Origin: Rhynchopus sp. YZ270_cl-10
Lineage: Eukaryota; Euglenozoa; Diplonemea; Diplonemida; Diplonemidae
DNA: 64,000 nt
Direction: 5' to 3'
Assembly (NCBI GenBank): GCA_964035575.1
Contig: OZ037884.1
Location: forward strand, 496,001 to 560,000
Made by a program: the position numbers and the translations under genes. The notes under the pieces were generated by a model. The model did no database searches. It was not told where the DNA came from and saw only the letters and a list, made by a program, of their open reading frames with translations. Shown in pieces: positions 41,838-52,347 of the stretch; position 1 is the first letter of the stretch, and each line of letters begins with the position of its first letter.

Positions 41838-42800
41838 TGCAAACCGGGGTTTCCTTAAGAAAACCAGAGAATCTCATATTTCATAGTAAGGGTACTTTAG
41901 AGTGTTTTCACACACACATGTGACCCCACCGTGGAGAGCAATCGGCTCGCGCGATCAAAAGAAAGCAGAGAAAAGGGAAAAGAAAAAAAGAAAAAAGTTG
42001 GGTACCGTGCGCCTGCGGCGCTACCTGTTCCTACCCTCCTTTATGTTTAAACACGATGTACTTATGTACAGTTCATTTTATTTTGAGTACGGCACCACAT
42101 CCCCCCTGAGGATGATCCCCCCTCCCTCACGGATAAAGATTGATTAGGACGCCATGGGGCACACCCCCTCCGAGGCCATAACCGTCCTGGGTTTTCTCAC
42201 TCTTCTCTGTGGTCACTGAAACCCCACCGCCATCACTACGTTACCGATAGCTTCTTCAGTACGTTGGGTTTTCAGACCTGAAAATAACCCTTGTTTACGA
42301 GTATGGGCTCATGTTTTGTCAAATTTTAAGTCGCTGCATTTTTGTCCATTTTTCCGTACATCCCCCACCACAATCCGGGATTGGTTCGGAAATGCAACAA
42401 AACGACCTCTTGGCGGGAAAAAGCCACAGGAAATTTACGCACTTTTTGCAAACAGGGGGTTCCTTACTAAAACCAGAGGAATCTCATCGTTCAGAGTAAG
42501 AGTACTTTAGAGTGTTTTTGCGCACACATGTGACCCCACCGTGGAGAGCAATCGGCTCGTGCAATCAAAAGAAAGCAGAAAAAAGGGGAAAATAAAACGA
42601 AAAAAGTTGGGTACCGTGCGCCTGCGGCACTACCTGTTCCCAGTCAAAACACCACAATTTCATCTGAATTTGGGTTTTCAGACCTGAAAATGCCCCTTGT
42701 TTAAGAGTATGGGTTCATATTTTGTCCATTTTCCCGAATATGCCCCACCACAACGCGGGATTGGCTCGGAAATGCCACAAAACACTGTTTTTTCACCCCC
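41838..42800 (+). repeat. family G tandem modules (Y-X-Y-X)
   Basis: The two Y modules (about 195 bp each, 608 bp apart) share CACACATGTGACCCCACCGT, GGAGAGCAATCGGCTCG and TTGGGTACCGTGCGCCTGCG. The two X modules share TTGGGTTTTCAGACCTGAAA and CCCCACCACAA. By eye the copies are about 85-90 percent alike. No protein coding is seen. Confidence 0.78.
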
Positions 42801-43086
42801 TGACGCACAACTATTTGAGGTGCGTTTTTTTGGTCCCGAAACACGATTTTTCAGATTTTTTTCCAAAAGTTAGCGCGAAGCCTGGACACAACACATTTTA
42901 CACCTCCACATTCTCTCCACCTCTCCGCTGAGACGAACTGCTTGTTCCATCCTCTGCCCTTCATTTAGCCCCTTTTCTACTAAGCTATGCACCGCACCTA
43001 TCCTTAGGCAACCAACTTGCTCTCCCTGAATCCAATCATTCTACCACCCCTTCACACACCATTACCCCTCAGGATACGCAGGCATT

Positions 43087-44736
43087 ATGGGCTTTGGCCG
43101 GTCCTCCTCCAGGCCGCGTACTGACTATGGCGGGTCCACGAAGAAGTTCATCACACTTCCTGTGAACTCGCAGGCGCAGGATGAGCGGCGATTTGGGAAG
43201 TGGGAGTCGTATGAGGAGGGGCGCCAGCTCGCAGGGGAGAGTGTTGTGCAGTATCGGCATAATTCGCCGCAGCGTGGTGTCTCGCGGGAGACGCCGCGTG
43301 CAACGCAGACGCGCTACACAGACAGCACCTCCGTGCAGCCGCCGCACACACCCGCGTCGCCACCGCAGTATTGGGTGCCCGACGGCTCGGCCAGTCCACA
43401 GCAGTCGCGCTATGAGGAGGAGCGGGGGTCTGACTACTTCCGTGCAGTGGAAAGGGAAAGGGAAAGGGAAAGGGAGGAGCGTGGGGGTGGTGGTGGGGGT
43501 GGGCACAGTCCAGGCCATGTGGTGCGTGGAGTGGGGGCGCAGTCGCCAGTTCCGGTGCCGCCGCCGATGCATGACCCGTCGGTGCATTCGCAGTCGCAGT
43601 CACAGCCGCTCCATGGATACCCCGTACAGCAGGCGCAGGTGCAGCAGGTACAGCCGGTGCAGCAGGTGCAGCAGGCAGTCCCGGTAGTCCCAGTGACGGC
43701 AGTGCAGGAGCACTACCCAGCGGCGCCGGTGGTGCAGGCAGTCCCGGTGGCAGGGGGTGGTGGTGGGGGTGTGTATCCACAGCGTGCAGTGGCGGCGACG
43801 CCGGTGCAGATGGGACAGCCGATGCAGATGCAGACGAATATGGTGCACCCTGCGCAGGGGGTGCAGCAGGTGGCACAGCACACCCCAGTGCAGCAGGCAG
43901 TAGTGCAGCATACAGTGCAGCAGACACCGGTGCAACAGACACCAGTGCAGCATCAGCATGTGGTGCATGTGCAGACACCGCCTCCAGCGAGTCCACACTA
44001 CATCCAACACCAGGCCCCAGTGCAGGCTCCGCAGACTCAGTACAGTGGGAATGTGGGACAGACCCACGTGGTCGTGCACCAGGCACCATCATCGCCACGG
44101 GCGATCACCCTGCACAAACCTGAGGTGCCCGGCGGCCTCTCCTTCGTGGACGTGGTCAGCAAGGTGCGTGGCGACTGCCCCACGCTGTACCGCATCAAGA
44201 TGAAGGGCGACCTGGCACGCCTCCCGATGAAGGCCATCAAAACCTCGCTGGAGGCCTGCACCGGGGTCCCTGTCGACAGACAGGTCCTTGAAAAGGATGG
44301 CTTCTTTTTGGCAGACGACCTGACCGGGTCTGGCTGCCACCTCGTGAACGGGAGCGTACTGACGTTGACCCTGGCAACACCAAGCTCGTTAGTGGAGCAG
44401 ATCCCTGTGTCAGCACCTCAGCAAATACAACAGCAACCACAACCACAACACGACTATGGCACCTCTGTGCAGGTCACGTCCACTCATGAGAGCGGCATGC
44501 CCCTAGGCGGAGGCGGAGGTGGCCCATCAGAAGAGAGGACCTTCTATTACACACCGCCACAACGTGGTGGTGGGGGTGGTGGTGGTGGTGGTGTTGGAGG
44601 CTACACAAACCAGACAGTACTGCACACAGCACCAGCTCCTTCGGCAACGGTCGTGCAAACCCCTTATCCTCCACAGAATGTGTCCCCCCAAGTTCACGTT
44701 CAGAGCGTGACCTCCGTGAATCAAGGCGGTTATTAA
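43087..44736 (+). CDS. V/Q/P-rich protein with embedded ubiquitin-like domain
   Basis: A 549-residue protein. The N-terminus MGFGRSSS fits an N-myristoylation site (Gly2, Ser6), so membrane attachment is possible. Residues 20-330 are low complexity, dominated by Q, V, P and H (VQQVQPVQQVQQ). An REREREREE stretch is encoded by GAAAGG repeats. At about 355-430 a folded domain appears: LPMKAIKTSLEACTGVPVDR, then QVLEKDGFFLADD and NGSVLTLTL. This follows the ubiquitin pattern (helix, IPxDQQ, LxxDG..L, GSTLHL). The C-terminus is again G/P/T-rich. Its role is unknown. Ubiquilin-like or shuttle proteins also combine such a domain with low-complexity Q/P sequence, but nothing else supports that. Single exon. 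Confidence 0.8.
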   Translation: MGFGRSSSRPRTDYGGSTKKFITLPVNSQAQDERRFGKWESYEEGRQLAGESVVQYRHNSPQRGVSRETPRATQTRYTDSTSVQPPHTPASPPQYWVPDGSASPQQSRYEEERGSDYFRAVEREREREREERGGGGGGGHSPGHVVRGVGAQSPVPVPPPMHDPSVHSQSQSQPLHGYPVQQAQVQQVQPVQQVQQAVPVVPVTAVQEHYPAAPVVQAVPVAGGGGGGVYPQRAVAATPVQMGQPMQMQTNMVHPAQGVQQVAQHTPVQQAVVQHTVQQTPVQQTPVQHQHVVHVQTPPPASPHYIQHQAPVQAPQTQYSGNVGQTHVVVHQAPSSPRAITLHKPEVPGGLSFVDVVSKVRGDCPTLYRIKMKGDLARLPMKAIKTSLEACTGVPVDRQVLEKDGFFLADDLTGSGCHLVNGSVLTLTLATPSSLVEQIPVSAPQQIQQQPQPQHDYGTSVQVTSTHESGMPLGGGGGGPSEERTFYYTPPQRGGGGGGGGGVGGYTNQTVLHTAPAPSATVVQTPYPPQNVSPQVHVQSVTSVNQGGY

Positions 44737-45617
44737 AACTGCTGCCATTTTGGAGAACAGATGTGTGTCTCTGAGAGGCCCATTTCATCTCTTTTCAAGA
44801 TTTTTGTATTTGCATTTGTTTCAAAGAAAATGCGTGGAATTAGAATTTTTATATTTGTACAAAGAATGTATTGTTCTTCCCTTAAAGAAAAAGAAACGGG
44901 TTTCTTAAAAAACGATGTCTCTGCGAGAATAGAGGTGCCATCTTTTTACGTTATCCTTTTGTCTCTTTCCCCCCCCCTCCTTTTCCCTGTTTATAGAGGG
45001 GGTCTTTTTACGCCAGCTCTTGGGGTAGGTATCTGCAAAAAAGGCGCTAAATTTCACTATATCCACCTGATTTTTTACCCCGCCTATAGGCGCGTATATG
45101 GTCCTATACGTACCTATACGGTCCTATGCACACCTATACGCGGGGTAAAAATCGGGTGGTATATTGTTCAAACCCCCAACAACAACCAACCTAGGAAGTT
45201 GTGCAGATACATTCCCCCCCCTGAGCGTTTCCCCCACCATTGTACCAAAAAAAAAAAAAAAAAAAAAAAAAAATGAAAACCTGGAAACCTGGAAACCCTC
45301 ACCAACTTTTATCCCCAGACAACTCCTTCTTTTCAATGCAACACCAGCCTGATGCTGTGCAATGATGAAATTGTGACCAAGATTCCTCAGCAATGAGAGG
45401 CCGTTTACCCGCGCTTGACCTGATCTCTCAGCGTTGACATTCAGGGCAGAAGTCACATGCCACTCGCCACCGTTCTCATAAACTTTCCCCCCTCTTTTGT
45501 ACCGTTTTGGGCCCTAGGAATTGTGCTGTAGTTGTGTTCAGTTGTGTTCAGTTGTGTGATCTTTTACCCCCATTTCCCCTCAGATTTGCATTTTCCCCCC
45601 CTCTACACAAAACCACA
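44737..45617. other. intergenic with a foldback element
   Basis: Contains the foldback element at 45059-45172 and a 28-bp poly(A) run near 45246. The C/T-rich leader before the CHMP1 ATG includes GTTGTGTTCA twice. Confidence 0.65.
45059..45172. mobile_element. foldback element, about 114 bp
   Basis: CCACCTGATTTTTTACCCCG and CGGGGTAAAAATCGGGTGG form the ends, with inner CCTATACG/CGTATAGG units that continue the pairing. TAT stands at both outer ends, so a TA target is possible. Confidence 0.78.
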
Positions 45618-46855
45618 ATGAGTATGGACGGTATGATGAAGCTTCAGTTCAACCTGAAGTTTGCTTCTAAGCAGTTCGCCCGCGACAGCAAGAAGTGCGA
45701 GAAGGAGGAGAAGGCTGAGAAGGGGAAGGCGAGGAAGGCGATTGAGAAGGGGAACACGGAGGGTGCGAGGATCTATGCGCAGAACGCGATACGGAAGAAG
45801 AACGAGGCGCTCAACTTCTTGCGGCTGAGCAGCAGGCTGGACGCTGTGCAGAGCAGAGTGGACAACGCGATCAAAATGCGCAACGTGACACGCACCATGG
45901 GCGGCGTCGTCAAAGGCATGGACAAGGCGCTTGCCTCCATGAAGTACGACGAAATAGCACGCGTCATGGACAAATTCGAACAGCAGTTCGAAGACCTCGA
46001 TGTGATCGTCGACTACACAGAAGGGGCCATGGGCCAGTCCTCCGCCCTCACCACTCCCGCAACCGAGGTCGACGGCCTGCTCTCAGAGATCGCAGACGAG
46101 CACAACCTTGAATTCGACGCGGCGCTACCAGGGATGGCGGGTAAGGTATGTAGGGAGGAAAGGAGAAAGAGTGGAAAAGGGGGTTGTCCATCATCGATGG
46201 CAGAGTAGTGGCAGAAGTATCATCTAAACTATTTTTAAAAAAAAACGTGACCCCTTTTAACCCACCCCCTTACTCTAAAACTTTGAAGATGCAACTTTTT
46301 GTGTACAAAACAGCACTTTGAATGCTAATCAACAAATAATAGCTACTTTCTAGGGTTGAGGATGGCCTCCGTCCATACCGATTAAGTACAAAGCCTTAGG
46401 GCGACATTGTGTACAGATCCTACCTCGGTAGGTGATTGTCGATACAACAAAAAAACCCCATTTTTTTTGTTGTAAATTAGGAGTTCGTTGAGCAACAGAA
46501 AACAGAAATATAATATTGGTGTGGCTGAAGGGAGGGAGGGGTACGCAAAGTACGCAAGAAGTGCGAATCGCCTCCCTCCATAATGTCTTTTCTTTATTGG
46601 TCTTATGGTGCGTTATTATTTTACACTGGTCGGGTTTACATTGGACCTCTTATGTTGGTGTGCGGATTAAAGTGAAATTGCGGATTATTTTTGACATAGT
46701 TTTATTCTCAAACCGGATCAAAACATTTTCCCAAACCCGAAAATACCGTTAGATACATCACCAATACTTTTTTTTTCATACAGAAAGTGGACCCACTGGC
46801 AGAGGCATCCGACCTTTCCGCACGTCTTGCGAAATTGAAGGAAGTGAAGGAGTAA
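45618..46855 (+). CDS. CHMP1: ESCRT-III subunit CHMP1 (Vps46/Did2), 2 exons
   Basis: Exons 45618-46145 and 46784-46855 join in phase 0 to 199 residues, the normal CHMP1 size. The basic N-terminal half (LKFASKQFARDSKKCEKEEK, EKGNTEGARIYAQNAIRKKN) forms the membrane-binding helical core. The middle has the CHMP1 signature MRNVTRTMGGVVKGMDKAL. The acidic half ends across the splice in KVDPLAEASDLSARLAKLKEV, a MIM1 motif that binds the MIT domain of VPS4 and spastin-type ATPases. ESCRT-III bends and cuts membranes in multivesicular-body sorting and cytokinesis; CHMP1 helps recruit VPS4. Donor GTATGT, acceptor CATACAG. Without splicing the protein would lose its MIM1, which is good support for the intron. 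Confidence 0.95.
46146..46783 (+). other. intron of CHMP1, with a family D end
   Basis: 638 bp, GTATGT to CATACAG. A family D end (GGTGTGGCTGAAGGGAGGG) and a TACGCAAGAAGTGCGAATC segment shared with 63270-63350 lie at 46518-46580. A T run precedes the acceptor. Confidence 0.88.
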
Positions 46856-47558
46856 GCATGGACACAGAGAAGGATGGAGCTGGCTCAAAGGGGTGGAAGG
46901 AGCGATACCTAACTCATTGCCCTTCCTGAGGTGTAATGCGGACAAATTATATAAAGGGGGAAGGGAGGGAAACGTCTTATAGCTAAGCAGACACCTCTTG
47001 AAAGTGACCCTTTTAGGTACCCTTTTTGATTACGTACCTTTTGTCAGTATTGAAAAACACAAACCCAATGAGGTGTTTTGATAAAAAAAAGTTTGGAAAA
47101 AAAAAAAAAATGCAAAAAAAAAAATTTTGTCTAACCCGGATCGTAGGAGCCTCAGTTCTTTATTTTTTCTTCTTTTGTTCCAAAAAATAAATAAATAAAT
47201 CTGCGAATAGGTTTAGAGACAAAACACTTTTCTGTGTAAAATTCTGTTCGTTTATTCCATGCAATGCAAAAAAAAAAAGGATTTTTTTCTTCTTCAGGGC
47301 ACAAAATAAAATTAAACTGTTTCGTTCCAACCACTGTTTCCTTCTGGATGTGCTCTCTCTTTTCTTTCTCTCGCTATATTATGACACCCTTCGCTCCCAG
47401 AATTTCTGGCGGGTTTCATAATATTTTCCCGACCCCCATCCCCCTTCCTCAATCGTCTGATTGCGGGGAGTAGTTTTTTTCTCTTAAAAATTCCCGCAAG
47501 AATAGGAGAGGGGAAGAAAAGGATGTGGGTGGGTGCCTTTTTTTTACATGATTTTTAA

Positions 47559-47935
47559 GGTGACTAAGCACGAGAGGCTTAGGATCATCTTATAAACTTT
47601 TCTTTTTTTTCTCTCCCCCTTACAACTTTTAAGATGTGTAAAGTGAGACACATTCACCCCCCGCCCTTTTTTTTTCTTTTCTTCGGATGTTTTGTTTTAT
47701 GTGTCTCCCTCAGGAGTAGCCATCTCTCAAAAAAATTTCCCCCTTTGTTCGTTGATTTGTTAACACTTTGTGGGTTTTTTTTTTGGTTTAAGGTGACTAA
47801 GCACGAGAGGCTTAGGTTCATCTTATAAATTTTTCTTTTTTTTTTTTCTTCTTCAAGGGGACTAAAACACAAGAGGCTTCGGCTTATCTTGCCAACTCTT
47901 TTTTTCTTCTTTTTTTTCCCCTCTTCCGTCTAGCT
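47559..47935 (+). repeat. three family A hairpin repeats in series
   Basis: The first two are near identical: AAGGTGACTAAGCACGAGAG, GCTTAGG(A/T)TCATCTTATA, then T/C tract and AAG. The third (GGGGACTAAAACACAAGAGG) follows the AAG that ends the second and has its own tract ending TCTAG. They look like repeated 3'-splice-site modules without exons. Confidence 0.85.
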
Positions 47936-48529
47936 TAGGCGGCCAACACCTTCCCTCCCCCCTTTTCCTGCGAGAATCCCCCTCCTTGAGGTTGAGGAGG
48001 GGTGTTCTTTGTAGGAGGCACAACGATGAAGTAAATTATTTGAATTTGTGGTGTTATTTGGGGTTTTCCACCGATTACAACGGTGAAAAAACCACGAAGT
48101 AAAATTACAAATCAAAGTAATTTTCCTTCACCATTGTGAAGGAAGGGGGACGATGCACCCGCCCTACCCTTCCCAGAACAGTTTGACCCCAAAAAAACAA
48201 GAACAAAAAAAAAAAAAAAAAGGCAGTTTTTTGGGTCCGTCCGGCCATGACATGATTTTATTTTTTTTTAAAATACACAGAGCCTCCTTTTTTGCCCAGC
48301 ATGCGTATTATAAAAACAAAAAAAGGAACCCACCAAGGGAAAGTGGAGAGATATTTGCAACAAAAAAAAAAGTGGAAAAAAAAAAAAGGTAGTTGTGCAA
48401 AACAAACAAACAAAAACGCACATCCCAGATATTTTGCTCACTTCCACCCCCCAGTTTGAGGTTTCTTTGAGGCACTTTCCAGCTGATGCTGGAAAGTGCA
48501 CAAATCCAAATACAAATCCAAATATCAGA

Positions 48530-48650
48530 TGCAAACCACGAAATGGATTGTAGGACTGCATGGTTGGATCCCACCCCCGGTACACCCGGTCATGCACCAA
48601 AGGGTACACTGTTCACGAGAAGGCTGTTTGTTGTATTTCAAATCTGCTTT
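48530..48650 (+). repeat. family B repeat
   Basis: A full copy: AAACCACGAAATGGATTGTA, GGACTGCATGGTTGGATCCC, ACCAAAGGGTACACTGTTCA, CGAGAAGGCTG. It lies 135 bp before the next start codon. Confidence 0.86.
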
Positions 48651-48784
48651 CTTTCCCACTTTCATATCCGTTGTTTTTAGCCACATATCACTTCCCCACT
48701 TTATCCCTGCACAACCCCACCACTCTACAGTACACCAAACAATACTGACACATCCTGTGTCTCTCAGACCTTTTTCTTTTTTCA

Positions 48785-51700
48785 ATGGAGGATCAACTTC
48801 TTATGCAGCTGCAAGAGGCTGAAGGGCAAGGACAAATGACTCGCAAGCAGAAGAGGCAGCAGAAGAACGATGAATACTGGGCTGCAAGGGAGACGAAGAA
48901 GCAGCGAACTGACCGGGGGCGGCGGGGTGGGCCTGTCGCAACACCTGCGGAGGCTGCCAGCACACCAAACGAGCCCCTCCCACCATACGTCCAGACACCG
49001 TACACCCTCAACCTCCGTGCCACAGCGACAACCAATATGCCCCTCACACTCTCCCACCGCTACACAGCTGTCCAACCTCTCGAACCCTCACGACGACTGC
49101 CGCACGGATGTTTCTTGAAGTCCTGCAAATGGTCGCCAGACGGTGCCTCGCTATTGACCAATGGAGAAGACAATGTACTTCGGGTATTTAACATCCCCGA
49201 CAGTGTGCGGGGAGGGGGTGCGCCTGTCGAAGCTTCGGAGGAGGAAGCGGCAGCTGTGTGTGTTGAGGCAGGGTACCGTCGTAGTGATGCAGAGATGCGG
49301 GGAGGGAATGCGGCGTTTTCTGCATTGGACCCTGCGCTAGCGGTGACGGAAGGGGAGTGTGTGTACGACTACGCGTGGTTCCCGAAGGCAGGGGCAGGTG
49401 GGCAGGACAACTGCTTCCTGACGTCCTCGCGGGAGCACCCGATCCACCTCTGGGACGCAGCGTCGGGCTCGCTGCGTGCGACGTACCGTGGCTACAACGA
49501 CGTAGGTGAACCAACCTCGCCATACTCCTTGTGCTTCTCCCCTGACGGTGCAAAGATTCTTGCCGGGTACAAATCGCAGCTGAGGTATAAAAAAGGGCTA
49601 TTTTTTGATATCAGATGTAAACCACGAAAAGGACTGCATGGTTGGGTGTCCTCCTCCGGTACAGCCGGTCATGTACCAAAGGTACACTGTCACGAGAGGG
49701 CTTTGTAGTTCAACTCTACTTTGATGTCTGTGCATGAGGGGTTTCAGCTTTCCAAAAAATTTTGTGTGTCATACTATCACCTTACAGCAGCTTTGCTGGT
49801 ATATGGTTAGTATTCTTGGCGTATTTTGCCAAAACATTACGTTCAAAAAAGCATCTTCACCAACTCACCACCTCCCCCCGATCCCCTAAGTTTTAGTTTC
49901 GCCGTGCTACACATTTTTTACGGTTTTTACGGTGTGGGCAAGCCATTAGGCTTCTTTTTTACACCTTCTGTTGGCTGCAGAGTACTTTATACTTTCATCC
50001 GGATGGTTGGCATCGTTCCAGTGCATCAGTCACCTCCGCCTACAACAACTACCATTTTGTTGTCGATTCCTCACAATAACCTCCACTTCTCCCCCATCAG
50101 AATCTTCGACGCCGCCACAGCCGCCGAGTCAACCGACATCCGCTCCACACGCTACAAAATCGGCAAACGCAAATCCGGTCTCTCCGGCCTCATCTCCTGC
50201 GTCGCATTCTCCCCACGCCAGCCTGATTTATTCTGCGCAGGCTCGTTTTCATCGCAGTTCATTGTAGGTGATGTACGTACCCAAGCAAAGAGTGTCAGCT
50301 TTGTACAACAGGCGCACAAACGTGGTGCTGGTGGCGGTGGGCTGACGCATATGCAATGGTCCCATTGTGGTCGATACATCTATTCCGCAGCCCGCAAGGA
50401 CGGTGCGATCAAGGTGTGGGATTTACGAATGACAGAACGCTGGGATGGGTCGTACCGTGAGGCGGCGGTGCTGGACACGCCCCTGATGGGGAGGGATGTG
50501 CCGACGAATCAGAGGATTTCCTTTGATCTGGATATGTCGGGACAGTACCTATACTCTGGCTGCAACAGCGGTGTGGTGCGTGTCTTTGAGGTGCCTTCGG
50601 GAAGGCCGGTCACCACCCTCCCCATAGCACGGGGGAGCAGTGCCGGGGACAGCACCTCGGTGAGCTCGGTGGCGTGCCATCCTTCGTTGCCTCTGTTCGC
50701 AGCAACAACAGGGGAGCGGAAGTTTAAGATTGACAGCGCGCGTTGTGCAGAGACGCGGTGCTTCACGCGATGGGAGGGGGGTTCTGTCGAGCTGAATTCA
50801 GTGTCTGATTCGGACAGCAGCTCAGATTCATCGGACTCCTCAGATTCCGAGAGCAAGGAAGAAGTGGCCGAAGAGAAAATGGAGGACAACGAAGAAGAGA
50901 AGGGAGAAGAGCCGGTAAAGATTGAAAGCATGTCCGCCACCCGAGACAGTATATTTGGCGATGTGGTATGTGGGTTTGTAGCATATGCAGGGGTGGTATT
51001 CTTTTGTTCATAATATCTGTTTCATTAGAACTGACATAAAAGCAACTAGATACACTTCATTGTAGTGCATCTACAGAGGTGTTTGTACTTCAACTACCAG
51101 TTACCCCATTTTAGGGAAATACGTACACCATGATATCCGATTAACGATAGCGATCACGGTGACTAAGCAGGCGGTTAGCTGATCTCATTACTGGGGTCAA
51201 ATAAGAGTGTCGCATAAGAATGCCAAGGAGGACCACCCCCCCTTGACTGCGAGACTCTTTGAGAGGGTTTCGGAACAACAACTTTATTTATCAGATTTAA
51301 ACCACAAAATGGATTGTAGGACTGCATGGTTGGGTGTCCACCCCCCGGTACAGCCGGTGATACCACGGTACACTGTTCACGAGAGGGCTTTGTATTGTTT
51401 CAAGCCAACTTTATTTTACTGTTAGGAAGTACCCCTCCGTAACTGCTTTTCAAACGTATTCAATCTCCCACAGGAATTCGCCGCCAACTCAACCCAGAAT
51501 GTGTTCTCGACCTTGGAGCTGTGGAGTGGCGCGCTCCGTGCGTTGCCACAACCACCGCAGCCTGAGGTTGTGGAGACGCCGGCCGAGGCTTCGCCAGCCA
51601 CACCTACACCTGCACCTGCACCTACACCTACATCTACACCAATAGGCGAGATTGCACCCGGTGGGGAATCAAAGACACCTGAGATGGGTAAGACAGAGTG

Positions 51701-52046
51701 TCTTGAAGGGGTGTGTGGTGCAGAGAAGACCGCAGTGCCTGTGGAGACAGTAGAGGCAGTAGTGGAGGCAGTGGAGGCAGTGGAGGCAGTGGAGGCAGTG
51801 GAGGCAGTGGAGGCAGTGGAGGCAGTGGAGGCAGTGGAGGCAGTGGAGGCAGTGGAGGCAGTGGAGGCAGTGGAGGCAGTGGGGAACGTGGCGGAGGGCA
51901 GTGCGACTGCAATATCAACAGGAGTGGTGTCGGGGGGAATGGGGGAGACGGAGGAGGCTGAAAACACTACTTCAGCTACGATCACAGCGACCCCCACCGC
52001 CACCACCCCCGCGGTGCCAGAATCAGACAAAATGGTGGTCGACTGA
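48785..52046 (+). CDS. WRAP53: telomerase Cajal body protein 1 homologue (TCAB1/WDR79), 3 exons
   Basis: Exons 48785-49584, 50101-50965 and 51474-52046 give 745 residues (phases 2 and 0). After a basic N-terminus come WD40 repeats in the TCAB1 order: FLKSCKWSPDGASLLTNGED, then REHPIHLWDAASGSLRATYR. After the first splice follow SGLISCVAFSPRQPDLFCAG, GGGLTHMQWSHCGRYIYSAA, RKDGAIKVWDLR, TNQRISFDLDMSGQYLYSG and SVACHPSLPLFAATTGERKF. These match human WDR79 closely. TCAB1 binds the CAB box of small Cajal-body RNAs and telomerase RNA and directs them in the nucleus. Exon 2 adds an acidic S/D-rich insert. Exon 3 keeps the final FSTLELWSGAL and then adds a long tail with about 13 Glu-Ala-Val units not known from the family. 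Confidence 0.92.
49585..50100 (+). other. TCAB1 intron 1, with family B repeat
   Basis: 516 bp, GTATAA to CCATCAG. A family B copy fills 49613-49725, starting 28 bp after the donor. Confidence 0.9.
49613..49725 (+). repeat. family B repeat inside TCAB1 intron 1
   Basis: GATGTAAACCACGAAAAGGA, CTGCATGGTTGGGTGTCC, GTACCAAAGGTACACTGTCA, CGAGAGGGCTTTGTAGTTCA. Confidence 0.88.
50966..51473 (+). other. TCAB1 intron 2, with family A and B repeats
   Basis: 508 bp, GTATGT to CCCACAG. A diverged family A copy lies at 51157-51190 and a full family B copy at 51294-51415, which ends about 60 bp before the exon. Confidence 0.9.
51294..51415 (+). repeat. family B repeat inside TCAB1 intron 2
   Basis: AAACCACAAAATGGATTGTA, GGACTGCATGGTTGGGTGTC, GGTACAGCCGGTGATACCAC, GGTACACTGTTCACGAGAGG. 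Confidence 0.88.
51762..51880 (+). repeat. 9-bp coding minisatellite (GTGGAGGCA)n
   Basis: About 13 perfect GTGGAGGCA units in TCAB1 exon 3, translated as Glu-Ala-Val repeats. Because the unit is 9 bp, copy-number changes keep the frame. A shorter CACCTACACCTG-type repeat encoding T/P/A lies just upstream at 51600-51645. Confidence 0.93.
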
Positions 52047-52347
52047 ACAGAAAAATAGTTTTCAAAAGAATCATCCTTTTTTAAATATTTTGTCGCCTCA
52101 TGAAAGGAAATAGAAACAAAGCATTTTGAACATTCTAGGGACGAACCGCGCTGCAGAAGCCACTCCTCACCAAACAGGTCGAGGTGTTGTGCGTTTCACC
52201 ACATCCAGTCTCCCATGGGTTTTATTGTGTGATGAGTGTTAAAGTTTCTATTTTTTAAAAATATTACCAAAAAAATTCAATTCATTACAGAGGGGAACCC
52301 CCTTTCCCCCCTCTCTCCCCTAAATAAAACAACAAAAAAACTAAACA
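52047..52347. other. short intergenic gap
   Basis: 301 bp; nothing recognisable except a pyrimidine/AG site (TTCATTACAG ending 52288), which could be an acceptor for the next leader. Confidence 0.6.

Larger units (their letters stand above)
41606..43086. other. intergenic with family C and G repeats
   Basis: A family C copy (41691-41750) and alternating family G modules: Y at 41838-42033, X at 42265-42430, Y at 42446-42640, X at 42668-42800. A C/A-rich leader runs to the next gene. Confidence 0.7.
46856..48784. other. intergenic with three family A copies and a family B copy
   Basis: Family A at 47559-47635, 47789-47855 and 47855-47935 in close succession, each with a long pyrimidine tract; family B at 48530-48650 just before the TCAB1 gene. 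An inverted pair CGAAGTAAATTATTTGAATT/AAGTAAAATTACAAATC region at 48025-48125 is weakly palindromic. No gene. Confidence 0.68.

Noticed and set aside
41838-42640. Direct repeats resembling LTRs
   Set aside because: The interior is only about 410 bp and non-coding. The modules alternate with another repeat and also occur inverted at 35 kb, so a tandem module array explains them better.
43151-44098. 315-codon minus-strand Ala/Pro/His-rich frame
   Set aside because: Mirror of the Q/V-rich repeats in the sense gene, which alone contains a folded domain.
51762-51880. CRISPR-like regular repeats
   Set aside because: Units are contiguous 9-mers without spacers, inside a coding exon of a eukaryotic gene.
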